Source: STF1-107 sp964457935 (GTDB lineage: Bacteria > Bacillota > Clostridia > Christensenellales > UBA1242). From it: a stretch of DNA of 38,140 nucleotides. Below, piece after piece: positions 13,729 to 23,038 of this stretch. Numbering within the stretch: position 1 is the stretch's first letter; every line of letters begins with the position of its first letter. Made by a program: the position numbers and the translations under genes. Where the stretch lies: NCBI GenBank assembly GCA_964457935.1, contig CAYWFC010000005.1, forward strand, positions 1 through 38,140, read 5' to 3'. Below the pieces are notes generated by a model. The model had not been told where the DNA came from. It saw only the letters and a list, made by a program, of their open reading frames with translations, and made no database searches.

Positions 13729-14256
13729 TTATTCTTCTCTTTCATAAAAATATGGGTATTTCATCTGTTCTAGTTCGTTTACCACGACGGCGTATATGCC
13801 GTAGCCCACCGCTACCAGACCTAGTAGCATCTGCCAATTCTCCGCGAAGAAGTCATACACCACGCCTAGGTCTGCTATCCAAAATCCTACTTTGCCAGCG
13901 ATCTGGTCTATAGACTTGTACCCGTCAGTCGAGTTATTCGCGTCGCCTTTAGTCTGATAAGTATTGCTAGACGCATTCACATCCACTACTCTGTGGGTCA
14001 CGAAAGTCTTGCCCCCGTCGGTAGTGTATGTGATGATGTCGCCGACCTTGTATGCAGTCTGCTTCTTCACGAATACGCAGTCGCCCCTAGCGAATGTAGG
14101 TGTCATACTATCTGAAAGTACGATGTATGGTTTGTAGCCAAACACCAAGCAGTACAGTATGAACAATATGATAGTGTACACTACAGCCATAAATATGTCT
14201 GATATCACAGATTTGACTATGCCCCATACATCTTTTTTGTAAATACTCTCAAACAT
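13729..14256 (-). CDS. sipW: SipW-type (ER-type) signal peptidase I
   Basis: The 175-residue membrane protease has a first helix at about residues 20-41, then 'YIVLSDSMTPTF', with Ser50 as the catalytic Ser of the S-x-M-x-P box. The second catalytic position is His88 in 'FVTHRVV', where classical bacterial signal peptidases have Lys. This Ser-His type marks the SipW/archaeal/ER group. 'KGDANN' (103-108) supplies the conserved Asp. A second helix lies near residues 141-160. SipW cuts TasA-like precursors, of which this window encodes four with a suitable cleavage zone. The start overlaps the stop of the giant lipoprotein gene (TAATG), with AAAGGAG just before, so the two are translationally coupled. 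Confidence 0.93.
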   Translation of the reverse strand: MFESIYKKDVWGIVKSVISDIFMAVVYTIILFILYCLVFGYKPYIVLSDSMTPTFARGDCVFVKKQTAYKVGDIITYTTDGGKTFVTHRVVDVNASSNTYQTKGDANNSTDGYKSIDQIAGKVGFWIADLGVVYDFFAENWQMLLGLVAVGYGIYAVVVNELEQMKYPYFYEREE

Positions 14257-17200
14257 TAGTTGTCTCCTTTATATTTAGGCAGTGAGCCCGCTACATAAGC
14301 AAATATATCTTCACCGTCATTGATATCGGACACGAAGTCCTCAGTATAATAATCCGCCATATCCACAGCGGTAGCATTGGTCACATTGCCACTGTATGCG
14401 GTAGTACCGCTGGTGTAATAGCACTTCTCTATCTTCGAGCCAGTGGTCGTCCATGCTACTAGCGCGTATTGGTAATTCTTGCCCTTATTATTAGTCACAG
14501 TCAGCACGCCGTCAGTATCGTCAGTGTATGTGAAGCAATGGCTGATCACGCCTGTGCTATTATTCGATACCAGCAATGATGCATATATTGTAGCACTGCT
14601 GGTGCCTGTGACAGTGACATTCATTGTGGAGTAGCTATATCTTAGTGTGCCTAAATTCTCCGCTATCATACCTGCTATATAATAAGAAGTAGCAGTATTG
14701 GCGCTGATAGATATGTTACCAGAGGATATACATTGCTCTACTACATTATTCTTGGCATTCTTAGCCACTACACCGCCCACTTCCTTGCCGATAGTGATGT
14801 CAGCAGTCACTGTGACTAGACTGACAGTCGCGCTATCATTGAGCGCCACCGCACCACCTACGTATGTGCTACGGCTATTATCTATAGTACCAGCCACTGT
14901 GATATTCACTTGACATTTCGTCACGATAGTACCAGATTTAGTCCATGCCACTATACCTGCGATGAAAGGACCGTTATTATTGCCACGTTGGCAATTCATA
15001 GTCAATTTCACATCCACAGTGCTATCTGCAATGGTGCTATTGCTCATCACTGCGCTCACACCTGCTAGATAACTAACTTTCGTATAAGTCACTGCCACAC
15101 TGCCGTCCAAAGTGCACGCACTGACAGTAGAGCCCACCATTTCGCCAGCCAATCCGCCCACATACACTGTAGGGCTGACAGACGAAGTGTACTCACATGT
15201 CACAGTGATATTCTCGAACCTACTGCTACTGATAGTCGCGTTGTCTATATGGCTAGCCAAAAGCCCGACATACAGGTCTGCAGTACCAGAGATATTCACA
15301 GACAGGTCAGCATCTATGATGTGCAGATTAGTCAATGTCGCACCCTTTATGTATCCGAATATACCTGCCTCGTTGGTTGTGATATTCTTGAGTTCTTTGT
15401 TATTGCCATTGTACACGCCAGAGAATGCGTTGTTCGCGTCTCCGAGCGTAATGGTCTGCCCAGTGAAGTCAATATTGACAGACTGCGTATAGTATGCAGA
15501 CGCATAGTACTGGATATTAGCGAAATGAGTAGCATTTGCCACTACATAAGGATTAGTAGACGTACCATCACCGCTCTGGAACAAATCAAATGTATATGTC
15601 TTGCCATAAGGTGTCTTGTCAGACTTGAATCCTGCATTGATTGCTTGGATAGAGATATCCGAATACGTACCTATCAGGGTAGGCTTCCACCACGCGTCAT
15701 TGGCACTACTCGTGTCGATAGTCACAGTCACAGTGGTGTAGGCATCAGTTGATTTTGCCCTATATTTATAAGAAATACTGTATTGATCACAATACACTGT
15801 GTCACCGAGATGCACTCTATCCCACTCGAAGCGTTTCAATGTGTCATTGAATCTAAAGTTAGTAGGTCTGCTTGGTTTTATCACCAATAATTTAGTACCA
15901 TATTCACCATTGACCTTACCGTCGATGTTAGTGAGTGCTCTGACGCGCACGCCGTATTTGCCAGTAGTGCCATCAGGCAGACTAAACGCATTGGTGTCTG
16001 ATGTATATTCGTTGGTAGACCCGTCTGATAGGCTGGTCACCTCTATCTCATATGAAGTAGCGCCCTCGATAGCATCCCAAATAATGACAGTATCAGCTAG
16101 GCTGGTGTCTTCTTTGTACTCTTTCACTGCCAGAGTGTCGCAGGTAGGCAATTTCGTAAATGTCACAGTCGCGCTCTGGCGTGAAGTCAGATAACTACTC
16201 TCTGGAGAGTCGCTAGTATTGCCATGAGCGATGATGTATATACTGAAGTCTCCCACGCCGAATTTATCATCGTCAGTATCGCGGAATGTATAAGTATTCT
16301 GGTCAGCAGGCAGTGTTATTGTGCGATTAGTCGTGCCCTGCTGATAATGTAGTGTGTACCCTACAGCATTAGCCACATTGGTCCATGTCACTACACCATT
16401 TTCACTGATGATAGTATCTATATCCTGCAATCTATGAGTCTCATATATTACAGCATTGTTGTTTATGGCGTTAGCATTGCCTTGGGCACGCACGCCAAAT
16501 GTATAAGTCCTATCACCGAGTAGGTCATACTTGTGTACATTGCCTATAGTGATAATGTCTGGCAAAGTATAAGACGGTGCTGTAGACCTATCTATCTTCA
16601 CATCATAAGTAATAGTAGTGCCGTATGCATCTGAGAATGTCACCGTCAGCAAATACTGTTTGACATTGCTGTCATTCAGTGCATCCCACACCAATTTGCC
16701 GTCTTCTACGCGGATATTCGTGATATCTGCGAGTTTGGTGGTGGAGATAGTGATAGAGTCAGACATTAGTTTGTTCTCGTCATTGCCATAAATGGTAACA
16801 CTGATAGAATGAGCGCCTTCGCTGAGAGTATCAGGCAGGTCATATGTCACTACATCACCATTGACAGTGATATTAGGGTCTAATATCTGCTGTATATCGT
16901 CATATATAGTCAGGCTGTAAGATATGTCATCATCTATGACTATCTGCAGGTCGTTGATAGTGAAGTCACCCATCTTGAGATTAAACTGCAAGTAGCCGTT
17001 TACTATAGCGATATTCGCATCTGTCACGTCTATCTTGAATTTCTGTACGTAGGTAGTACCTTTGGATGCGATCATACCGTTTCTATCACTGCATGCTTGT
17101 ACATTGATGTAATACTCTCCTGCTGGATAAGCGTCTCCTAGTATGAATTTATTCTCGTGGACTGTTTCTGTCACACCGACTTCGCCAGCGTCGTACTGTG

Positions 17201-20200
17201 CTTTGGTCTTGATAGTTACTTTGTAGGTAGTGACATCTGGTATACTATCCCATGTCAATATGCCTTTGTCTTGGGTCACATCAGGTGATGTGAATATTCT
17301 CACCTCAGATGATGATACTGATTCAGAATTGAGATATACAGTGTCATCGCCTTTCATATATACTGCGACGTAGAAACTACCTACTGTAAAGTATATCCTC
17401 TGCGTAGTCTCGCCATCACTGTATTCGTAATAATCCTGACTAAAGTCTATCTCAGTGCTGTTAGTCTCGAAAGTATGCGTATCTTCACCTGTATATATAG
17501 ATACCACGTACAACGGAGTGCCGGGATACACTTGACCTGAGCCCAATCCCCACTTCACTATGCCGTTGGCATCAGCGCTGGTGATGACAGGGGTAGGTAG
17601 TTTGATGTAAGTGTCATTTTTTGGTAGTGACTTGCTAGTGTATAACTGGCTATTCATAAATGACGCTGACATCTTTGCAATATTTACCCCAGAATGATTA
17701 GTATTACCTATCAGTCGCACTGACAATACGTATGCATCTGGTGGTACATTGATCACGCTAGTACCTAGGTCTACTTCTTTCATCATTTGACCAAATATAC
17801 TGGTATAATCTAGTTCTCGGTAGTCAGTTGATAATATCATTAGACCTACATTAAGAGGTATTTCCGTTTCATCACTACTTGAATTAAAGTACTTCGTATA
17901 TGTCTGCTTGCCATTGGCAAAAGTCACTTCCAGTTTGGTGAAAATCGTCAATGCCTTGACATATAGTTTGCCCTCTCTCACATAAGACTCACTCACAGGT
18001 GGCAATATGATGACGTCATGCACATCACTGACTTCACTATCTAGGATATTGAAGCCATTGCCTATCGCTTTTACCTTGAGCGCGTATAGTCCTTCTTTGG
18101 CATCCAGTACATAGCGTGGCTCGGAGTCGGAGCCTAGTATAGTCTCTGTCTTGTATTCTTCGAGTTCGTATGTGGATTTGTTGTACGTATACGAATATAT
18201 CTCGTATTTCGTAGCGAGAGCATCATACTCAAAGCTAAATGCACCATTCACTACGCCTAATTTAGTAGGGGTAGATAGTCTATGTATTACATATTCTTTG
18301 CTAGTCTCAGAATTCAGATACTTGGTGCTGTCGCCCAGAGCGCACACAGTGACGGTGTAGTCACCAGCAGTGGTCATACCGCCGTCTGTCAATATATCTA
18401 ATATGCTGGCAGAATTATTCTCCACACCTTGCACTGTATATTCGTATTCTTTTTCTTCTTCGTCGTCTGTCGCTTCTTTGACTATCTTGATTTTGTAGCC
18501 AGATGCGTTTTCGCACACATCCCAATACAGTTGATTGTCTTTGGTATATATGCCTGTAGGAGTAGACACCATATTCACTATCATAGTCAAGATATCTGAC
18601 CTGATGTAGTTGTATTCGTCACTATCGTAGGACGCATATAGTTTGCAGTCAAAATCTGCATTAGCAAAGTCAGTATGTACCGACACATTGACATTAGTGC
18701 CCACCTCGCCGTCGCTATTTAGAGAGTATTCATTGTCCCCGATAGTCAAGATGTACTTATTGGCGTCAGCGACTTGGATATATTTCACCTTGCCCTCTAC
18801 CACTTTGAACATAGAAGGGGTGGCTAGTTTAGTCACTGTGATGCTGGACAATCTAGAATTGATATATATATGTTCATCATTGATAGTAGTCACTGCTCGC
18901 ATATTGACAGTATGAGTGCCGGCAGATTTCGCATAAAAGTCATATGACCTCTGTGTGGTGAACTTCATAGTGTTCATGTCTTCAAATGTCAGCAGATATT
19001 CATTGGCATTGGCTACAGTATCCCATACCAAAAGCTGGTCCACTACTGCCAATGTCACTTCTGCTAATCTGTGCGCCACCAAAGGCTCGCTGTCCATACC
19101 GTCGAAGCACCAACCGCTACCGCCCACTGCTCTGGCAGTGATAGTGATCGCTCCTGTCACGTCACTGTCTAGGTCGAAGTCGTATTCGCGCTCAGACGCA
19201 GATAGATTGTGCGTATAAGTATCATTAGCAGTCGTCAATGTCAGCACATATCCGCTAGCACCTGTTACTTCTGATATAGTTAGTACGCTATCTGCGATAG
19301 ACAATGTAGGTGCATCTAGTACTTTGATATTAATGGTGTCGCATGGCTCAGAATTGATATAACGGCCATTGCCACCTACACTTATGATTTGTAGTGACTT
19401 TTCGCCACCTACTAAGTCAGCTGGCACTTGCAGTTTGACTTTGCCGTTCTCAATGGTGTAGTCGCAAGTACGTCTCACGCCGTCTACTACCATGTCGTAG
19501 TTGATAGCGTTAGGTATTTGTGCGAAATACAGATAATTATTGGACTGATATATCTCACTGGCGCTATCCAGTTTAGTGAATGTATATTCACCGCTAATCT
19601 CGCTGTCTATGCTGTGTGGCTCTGTACTAAGTTGCTGTACTTTGACCACATATTCGCCCACTGTGTCGAATAATCCCACTCCAGTATATGTATCTGCCCC
19701 AAACAAAGCAAATGCGTTGCCTGTCACTTCTGCTGTCTGGTAGTCAGACGAGTTAGGTTTCTTTACATAAAGTTTGAATTTCTCTATGCCGTCATCTACC
19801 ACCAGCTGTGACTCGCTGAGTGTGACGCTGGTAGGCACATTGAGTTTGGTTACGTTGAATGGCTCGCTCTTGTCAGAATTGATATAATACTTATCTCCTA
19901 CCAATGAGTCAAATGCCACGCGCTGTATCTGTATGGTATGCACGCCTGCAGTAGCAAACTGACTGGCTGGCACAGCGAACTCTCTGTCTGTGCTGGTGTC
20001 AAACTCTTCGCCGTCTATGTATAGGCGATAAAAGTCTACCCCAGTCGCATCGTCATCATCGAATGTCAGACTATATGATGTCGTGCTATAATCGTATTCA
20101 AATTTGACAGTATCCATATCTATTACATCGAGTTTGCATACTGTGATGATGTTGCTGTATTCTGTGCTGAGGATATTGTTTGCGCCTACGCCTTGCACAG

Positions 20201-22304
20201 CGAAAGTATACAGCCCGCTCTCATATTCAGCAGGGATATCGTAGCGCAATGCCGATGTATCTATAGTGGTGTATGCGCCAGCATGTCCTATCTGCAGAGT
20301 GTAATGCTCCATATCTACCACTGGCGTCCACGACAATGTGCTGTCACTGATAGACAATGTAGGAGCGTTTTTCTTAGTGACTGCTACTATCACTGTAGCG
20401 TCACTCTTGATGTAATATTCACCATCTCCGAGAGCGACTATCTCCACAGTATATGTACCGCTAGCCAATCCTTTTAGGAATTCTGCTGTGCTGGTCTCTG
20501 ATGTGGCCGTCTCGTATTTGACCAGAGTGTCGCCACTGTACAGGCTGATGTCATATTTTTTATAAGTTTCACTGGTCACAAATGTCACAGCGTGGCCGTC
20601 GATATGCGCGTCTGTCACTTTTGCTAATTTCTTGACATTGAGGACGTCGATAGCGTAGTCGCTGTCAAATACATTGTCTGCAGTGCCAAATGTCTTGATT
20701 CTCAGTTCATATATGCCTGCCTCGACGAAACGTGTATAGTCTATGCTAGCAGTATAAGTATTCTCCACATTGGTCAGGTCAGATTTATTTAGCGTGAAGC
20801 CCAGTTCGCCATTGACGTATATGTAGTATCCAGTATTGGATGTATTCTCATCTATCCATGACAAATGCACTCTCTCAGCACTGTCATCTATGCTGACGAG
20901 TGTGAAATTAGACACAGGTTTTAGTTTCTCCACTGTAGGCCTAGCAGTCATCTCTATCTCGTCGCTAAATACAGTATTGGTAGTATCGCCATAAGCCACT
21001 ACGCTCACAGTATACACGCTAGGAGTGAATGCACTGCCTGCTAGCGCTGCTGTCACCATGTCACCTGTCACCTGTGGTGAAGTCAGGTCGTACACACTGC
21101 CGTTTAGTATTAGTTTGTAGCCAGTGGCGCCGTCTACCTTGTGCCAACTGATGACGTTATCTGACATAACGATGTCAGATGCGCCGATATTAGCGAGTTT
21201 TTTGAATCCTACTACACTAGACATAGCGCTGGTGATGAAATTAGCCGACGTAGGTTTGACATACACATACGCCTGATAATCTCCCGCTGTCAGTCCTATG
21301 GCAGTCAGGTCTAGACTACACTCTGTAGTAGTGACTGTTTTGGCGCTAGCACCTTCGAAATGCACTTCGTACACGCAGTCTACTTCTTTGCTATTCCAAG
21401 ACAAAGTATTGTTGAATAAACTCAAGTCTGTAACGGCTTCTAATTTTCTGAATGTCACTTCATCGCTGTATTCGCCGTCATATACTTCGTCCAATGTAAT
21501 GTCCATATCTGTCACATCGTAGCCCTCGCTCAGAGCGCGCACTTTGATGCTGTAGCGAGTGTCAGATATGTATGATGACAAATCTACTGTGTTAGCATTC
21601 ACTGTGATAGTTTGGACACTATTAGTGTTTAGATTGGTCAGCACCACTTCGTAACTATTTACTCTAGCAATCTGGTCGAATGTCAATGTAGTATTGTTGA
21701 CAGAGACATTTTTGACAGGGCTAATCTTCACGAAGCGTATAGGGTCACTGTAGTCTGATGACAGAGATACCCTGCCCTCGCCCACAGCCTTGACACGCAC
21801 TGTCAGCACGCTATCAAAATCTGTCAATTTGTATGTAGTGATATTTTGTAATTTTATTTCTTTATCATTTACCTTCAGGCAATAACTATGCGCATTGGTC
21901 ACACCATTGAACTTTATCTCATCGCCGTCCAGTCTCAACTGCGTAGGTGTGTCTAGCTGATATGGCTCATCGTATACTACTATGTTCATATTAGCCACTT
22001 TGTCACCGTCTAGCGAGCGAGCAGTCAGCACAGCACGCCCAGCACTGATGGCAGTGATAGACAAGTCATCTTCTATCTTTATCACCGCGCCGTTATTCGT
22101 GGTCAAAACATAGTCACGCACAGTACTATTGCGTGGCACGAAGCGCACTTGCGGTGCGTAGGTGTCATTCACCAATAACTCGACCGAACTATCTGTAAAC
22201 TGTATGCTATTGACACTCACTTTTCCTTTTGGCGTGCAAGCGAAAAGACATGTAAAAGATAACGTTACTAAACAAACATAAAAGAACTTCTTGAATACTC
22301 TCAT
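14256..22304 (-). CDS. Giant modular surface lipoprotein (Big_2-like, about 23 FN3-like modules, C-terminal beta-helix)
   Basis: The 2682-residue product begins with a lipoprotein signal and lipobox 'LFAC' (Cys23). Residues of about 30-115 resemble a bacterial Ig-like (Big_2) domain ('SVELLVNDTY', 'ITAISAGRAVLTA'). About 23 modules of roughly 80-135 residues follow, each opening with a short strand and 'LxW'-like core and ending with 'YxNSE...VTKL'-like linkers; they read as divergent FN3-type beta-sandwiches. The last 426 residues (encoded by 14259-15536) change to GLUG-like repeats ('YVGGLAGE', 'YIAGMIAEN'), expected to form a beta-helix. No sortase signal is present, so Cys23 lipidation is the anchor. 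ATG 22304 is chosen over GTG 22310 because AAGGTG is then correctly spaced. Coupling to sipW suggests an adhesin or scaffold of the same surface system, which is inference. Confidence 0.85.
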   Translation of the reverse strand: MRVFKKFFYVCLVTLSFTCLFACTPKGKVSVNSIQFTDSSVELLVNDTYAPQVRFVPRNSTVRDYVLTTNNGAVIKIEDDLSITAISAGRAVLTARSLDGDKVANMNIVVYDEPYQLDTPTQLRLDGDEIKFNGVTNAHSYCLKVNDKEIKLQNITTYKLTDFDSVLTVRVKAVGEGRVSLSSDYSDPIRFVKISPVKNVSVNNTTLTFDQIARVNSYEVVLTNLNTNSVQTITVNANTVDLSSYISDTRYSIKVRALSEGYDVTDMDITLDEVYDGEYSDEVTFRKLEAVTDLSLFNNTLSWNSKEVDCVYEVHFEGASAKTVTTTECSLDLTAIGLTAGDYQAYVYVKPTSANFITSAMSSVVGFKKLANIGASDIVMSDNVISWHKVDGATGYKLILNGSVYDLTSPQVTGDMVTAALAGSAFTPSVYTVSVVAYGDTTNTVFSDEIEMTARPTVEKLKPVSNFTLVSIDDSAERVHLSWIDENTSNTGYYIYVNGELGFTLNKSDLTNVENTYTASIDYTRFVEAGIYELRIKTFGTADNVFDSDYAIDVLNVKKLAKVTDAHIDGHAVTFVTSETYKKYDISLYSGDTLVKYETATSETSTAEFLKGLASGTYTVEIVALGDGEYYIKSDATVIVAVTKKNAPTLSISDSTLSWTPVVDMEHYTLQIGHAGAYTTIDTSALRYDIPAEYESGLYTFAVQGVGANNILSTEYSNIITVCKLDVIDMDTVKFEYDYSTTSYSLTFDDDDATGVDFYRLYIDGEEFDTSTDREFAVPASQFATAGVHTIQIQRVAFDSLVGDKYYINSDKSEPFNVTKLNVPTSVTLSESQLVVDDGIEKFKLYVKKPNSSDYQTAEVTGNAFALFGADTYTGVGLFDTVGEYVVKVQQLSTEPHSIDSEISGEYTFTKLDSASEIYQSNNYLYFAQIPNAINYDMVVDGVRRTCDYTIENGKVKLQVPADLVGGEKSLQIISVGGNGRYINSEPCDTINIKVLDAPTLSIADSVLTISEVTGASGYVLTLTTANDTYTHNLSASEREYDFDLDSDVTGAITITARAVGGSGWCFDGMDSEPLVAHRLAEVTLAVVDQLLVWDTVANANEYLLTFEDMNTMKFTTQRSYDFYAKSAGTHTVNMRAVTTINDEHIYINSRLSSITVTKLATPSMFKVVEGKVKYIQVADANKYILTIGDNEYSLNSDGEVGTNVNVSVHTDFANADFDCKLYASYDSDEYNYIRSDILTMIVNMVSTPTGIYTKDNQLYWDVCENASGYKIKIVKEATDDEEEKEYEYTVQGVENNSASILDILTDGGMTTAGDYTVTVCALGDSTKYLNSETSKEYVIHRLSTPTKLGVVNGAFSFEYDALATKYEIYSYTYNKSTYELEEYKTETILGSDSEPRYVLDAKEGLYALKVKAIGNGFNILDSEVSDVHDVIILPPVSESYVREGKLYVKALTIFTKLEVTFANGKQTYTKYFNSSSDETEIPLNVGLMILSTDYRELDYTSIFGQMMKEVDLGTSVINVPPDAYVLSVRLIGNTNHSGVNIAKMSASFMNSQLYTSKSLPKNDTYIKLPTPVITSADANGIVKWGLGSGQVYPGTPLYVVSIYTGEDTHTFETNSTEIDFSQDYYEYSDGETTQRIYFTVGSFYVAVYMKGDDTVYLNSESVSSSEVRIFTSPDVTQDKGILTWDSIPDVTTYKVTIKTKAQYDAGEVGVTETVHENKFILGDAYPAGEYYINVQACSDRNGMIASKGTTYVQKFKIDVTDANIAIVNGYLQFNLKMGDFTINDLQIVIDDDISYSLTIYDDIQQILDPNITVNGDVVTYDLPDTLSEGAHSISVTIYGNDENKLMSDSITISTTKLADITNIRVEDGKLVWDALNDSNVKQYLLTVTFSDAYGTTITYDVKIDRSTAPSYTLPDIITIGNVHKYDLLGDRTYTFGVRAQGNANAINNNAVIYETHRLQDIDTIISENGVVTWTNVANAVGYTLHYQQGTTNRTITLPADQNTYTFRDTDDDKFGVGDFSIYIIAHGNTSDSPESSYLTSRQSATVTFTKLPTCDTLAVKEYKEDTSLADTVIIWDAIEGATSYEIEVTSLSDGSTNEYTSDTNAFSLPDGTTGKYGVRVRALTNIDGKVNGEYGTKLLVIKPSRPTNFRFNDTLKRFEWDRVHLGDTVYCDQYSISYKYRAKSTDAYTTVTVTIDTSSANDAWWKPTLIGTYSDISIQAINAGFKSDKTPYGKTYTFDLFQSGDGTSTNPYVVANATHFANIQYYASAYYTQSVNIDFTGQTITLGDANNAFSGVYNGNNKELKNITTNEAGIFGYIKGATLTNLHIIDADLSVNISGTADLYVGLLASHIDNATISSSRFENITVTCEYTSSVSPTVYVGGLAGEMVGSTVSACTLDGSVAVTYTKVSYLAGVSAVMSNSTIADSTVDVKLTMNCQRGNNNGPFIAGIVAWTKSGTIVTKCQVNITVAGTIDNSRSTYVGGAVALNDSATVSLVTVTADITIGKEVGGVVAKNAKNNVVEQCISSGNISISANTATSYYIAGMIAENLGTLRYSYSTMNVTVTGTSSATIYASLLVSNNSTGVISHCFTYTDDTDGVLTVTNNKGKNYQYALVAWTTTGSKIEKCYYTSGTTAYSGNVTNATAVDMADYYTEDFVSDINDGEDIFAYVAGSLPKYKGDN

Positions 22305-22395
22305 AATCACCTTTTGTAAATTAATATTTTTTATCCAACTAGCACATATCGCCCATAGTCACGAAACGACTACAAACGACAACTTCCGTTAATAT

Positions 22396-22424
22396 ATTTT
22401 AACACTTATATATTATTTTATCAA
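22396..22424 (-). promoter_or_regulatory. Promoter of the giant lipoprotein-sipW operon
   Basis: TTGATA (22424-22419), a 17-base spacer and TAAAAT (22401-22396) on the minus strand. The predicted start lies near 22389, about 85 bases before the ATG. Confidence 0.65.
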
Positions 22425-22576
22425 ACAAAAACAAAATATTTTTGGATTTTTATATATAATTATTATATATATTTATTAAAAAACGCATCAAAAAATATAT
22501 TTTTGGCATATTCCAGACGTCAGACGAGTATAATGCATTATCAATCAAAAAAAGAAAAACAATTTCGACAAAATAT

Positions 22577-22605
22577 TTGACTTTAGCGCAAATATGTTAT
22601 ATCAT
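22577..22605 (+). promoter_or_regulatory. Promoter of the small membrane protein gene
   Basis: TTGACT (22577-22582), a 17-base spacer and TATCAT (22600-22605). The start near 22612 lies just before the GGAGGG ribosome binding site, so the leader is very short. Confidence 0.7.
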
Positions 22606-22624
22606 AACAATATGGAGGGAAATT

Positions 22625-22843
22625 ATGGCAAAAAAGAGCGATTATTTTGGTTTGGGTTATGTAGTTAGCCTTATCTTGGCGATCATCCCATTCACTGCTT
22701 GGATTTGTGGCATAGTCACTAGATTCCAAGAGGGCAAAATCTTAGCTGGCATCATCCGTATATTTGGCGGTTGGCTAATTTGGGTTTTGGACTTGATTTT
22801 CATGATCGTGAACAAGAAAATATTCAGACTACTCAATGTCTAA
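22625..22843 (+). CDS. Small two-helix membrane protein
   Basis: The 72-residue product has two hydrophobic segments (about residues 12-29 and 40-62) separated by a short basic loop ('VTRFQEGK'), and basic residues at both ends. The sequence has the tight, well-ordered look of a conserved small membrane protein, but no function is recognised. The start is supported by GGAGGG and a good promoter, and the gene is followed by a strong terminator, so it is a single-gene unit. It is divergent from the giant lipoprotein gene. Confidence 0.75.
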   Translation: MAKKSDYFGLGYVVSLILAIIPFTAWICGIVTRFQEGKILAGIIRIFGGWLIWVLDLIFMIVNKKIFRLLNV

Positions 22844-22855
22844 TATCACACACTT

Positions 22856-22887
22856 ATCACTCACTGCTATGTGAGTGATATTTTTTT
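22856..22887 (+). terminator. Terminator of the small membrane protein gene
   Basis: ATCACTCAC and GTGAGTGAT (22856-22864, 22871-22879) with a six-base loop, followed by A and seven T residues. Confidence 0.93.
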
Positions 22888-22998
22888 GCGATAAAATGGA
22901 GTTTACTTCATATATGGCGATAAGAAGGTGCAAATGTGAAGTGGAGTTTATTTTTTTTGTGCAAAAACAGAGTATACTTCATTATCTGTTTTTGTATA
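22888..22998. repeat. Cluster of short related repeats and a terminator-like hairpin
   Basis: GGAGTTTACTTCAT, GTGGAGTTTATTTT and AGTATACTTCATTAT occur in about 90 bases. AAAAACAGA and TCTGTTTTT (22963-22971, 22985-22993) make a hairpin ending in T residues, and ACTTCATAT near 22905 can pair with ATGTGAAGT near 22935. No gene is present. It may be stacked relics of terminators. Confidence 0.4.
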
Positions 22999-22999
22999 C

Positions 23000-23028
23000 A
23001 AAAAAAGAAGTGAACATACATTCACTTC
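23000..23028 (-). terminator. Terminator of the PrsA-like foldase gene
   Basis: GAAGTGAA and TTCACTTC (23007-23014, 23021-23028) with a run of A on the left, a U-run in minus-strand RNA, 11 bases after the stop. Confidence 0.85.
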
Positions 23029-23038
23029 TTGCTAAATA

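Larger units (their letters stand above)
22305..22624. other. AT-rich divergent promoter region
   Basis: No gene is visible in these 320 bases. They hold the promoter and 85-base leader of the giant lipoprotein gene on one strand and the promoter of the small membrane protein gene on the other. A long A/T tract lies between (22425-22510). ACAACTTCCGTTAATATA at 22379-22396 in the leader resembles the motif at 7584-7601. Confidence 0.6.

Noticed and set aside
15112..16194. Plus-strand frames of 120-170 codons inside the giant lipoprotein gene
   Set aside because: They are antisense shadows of a continuous 2682-codon frame with clear domain structure.
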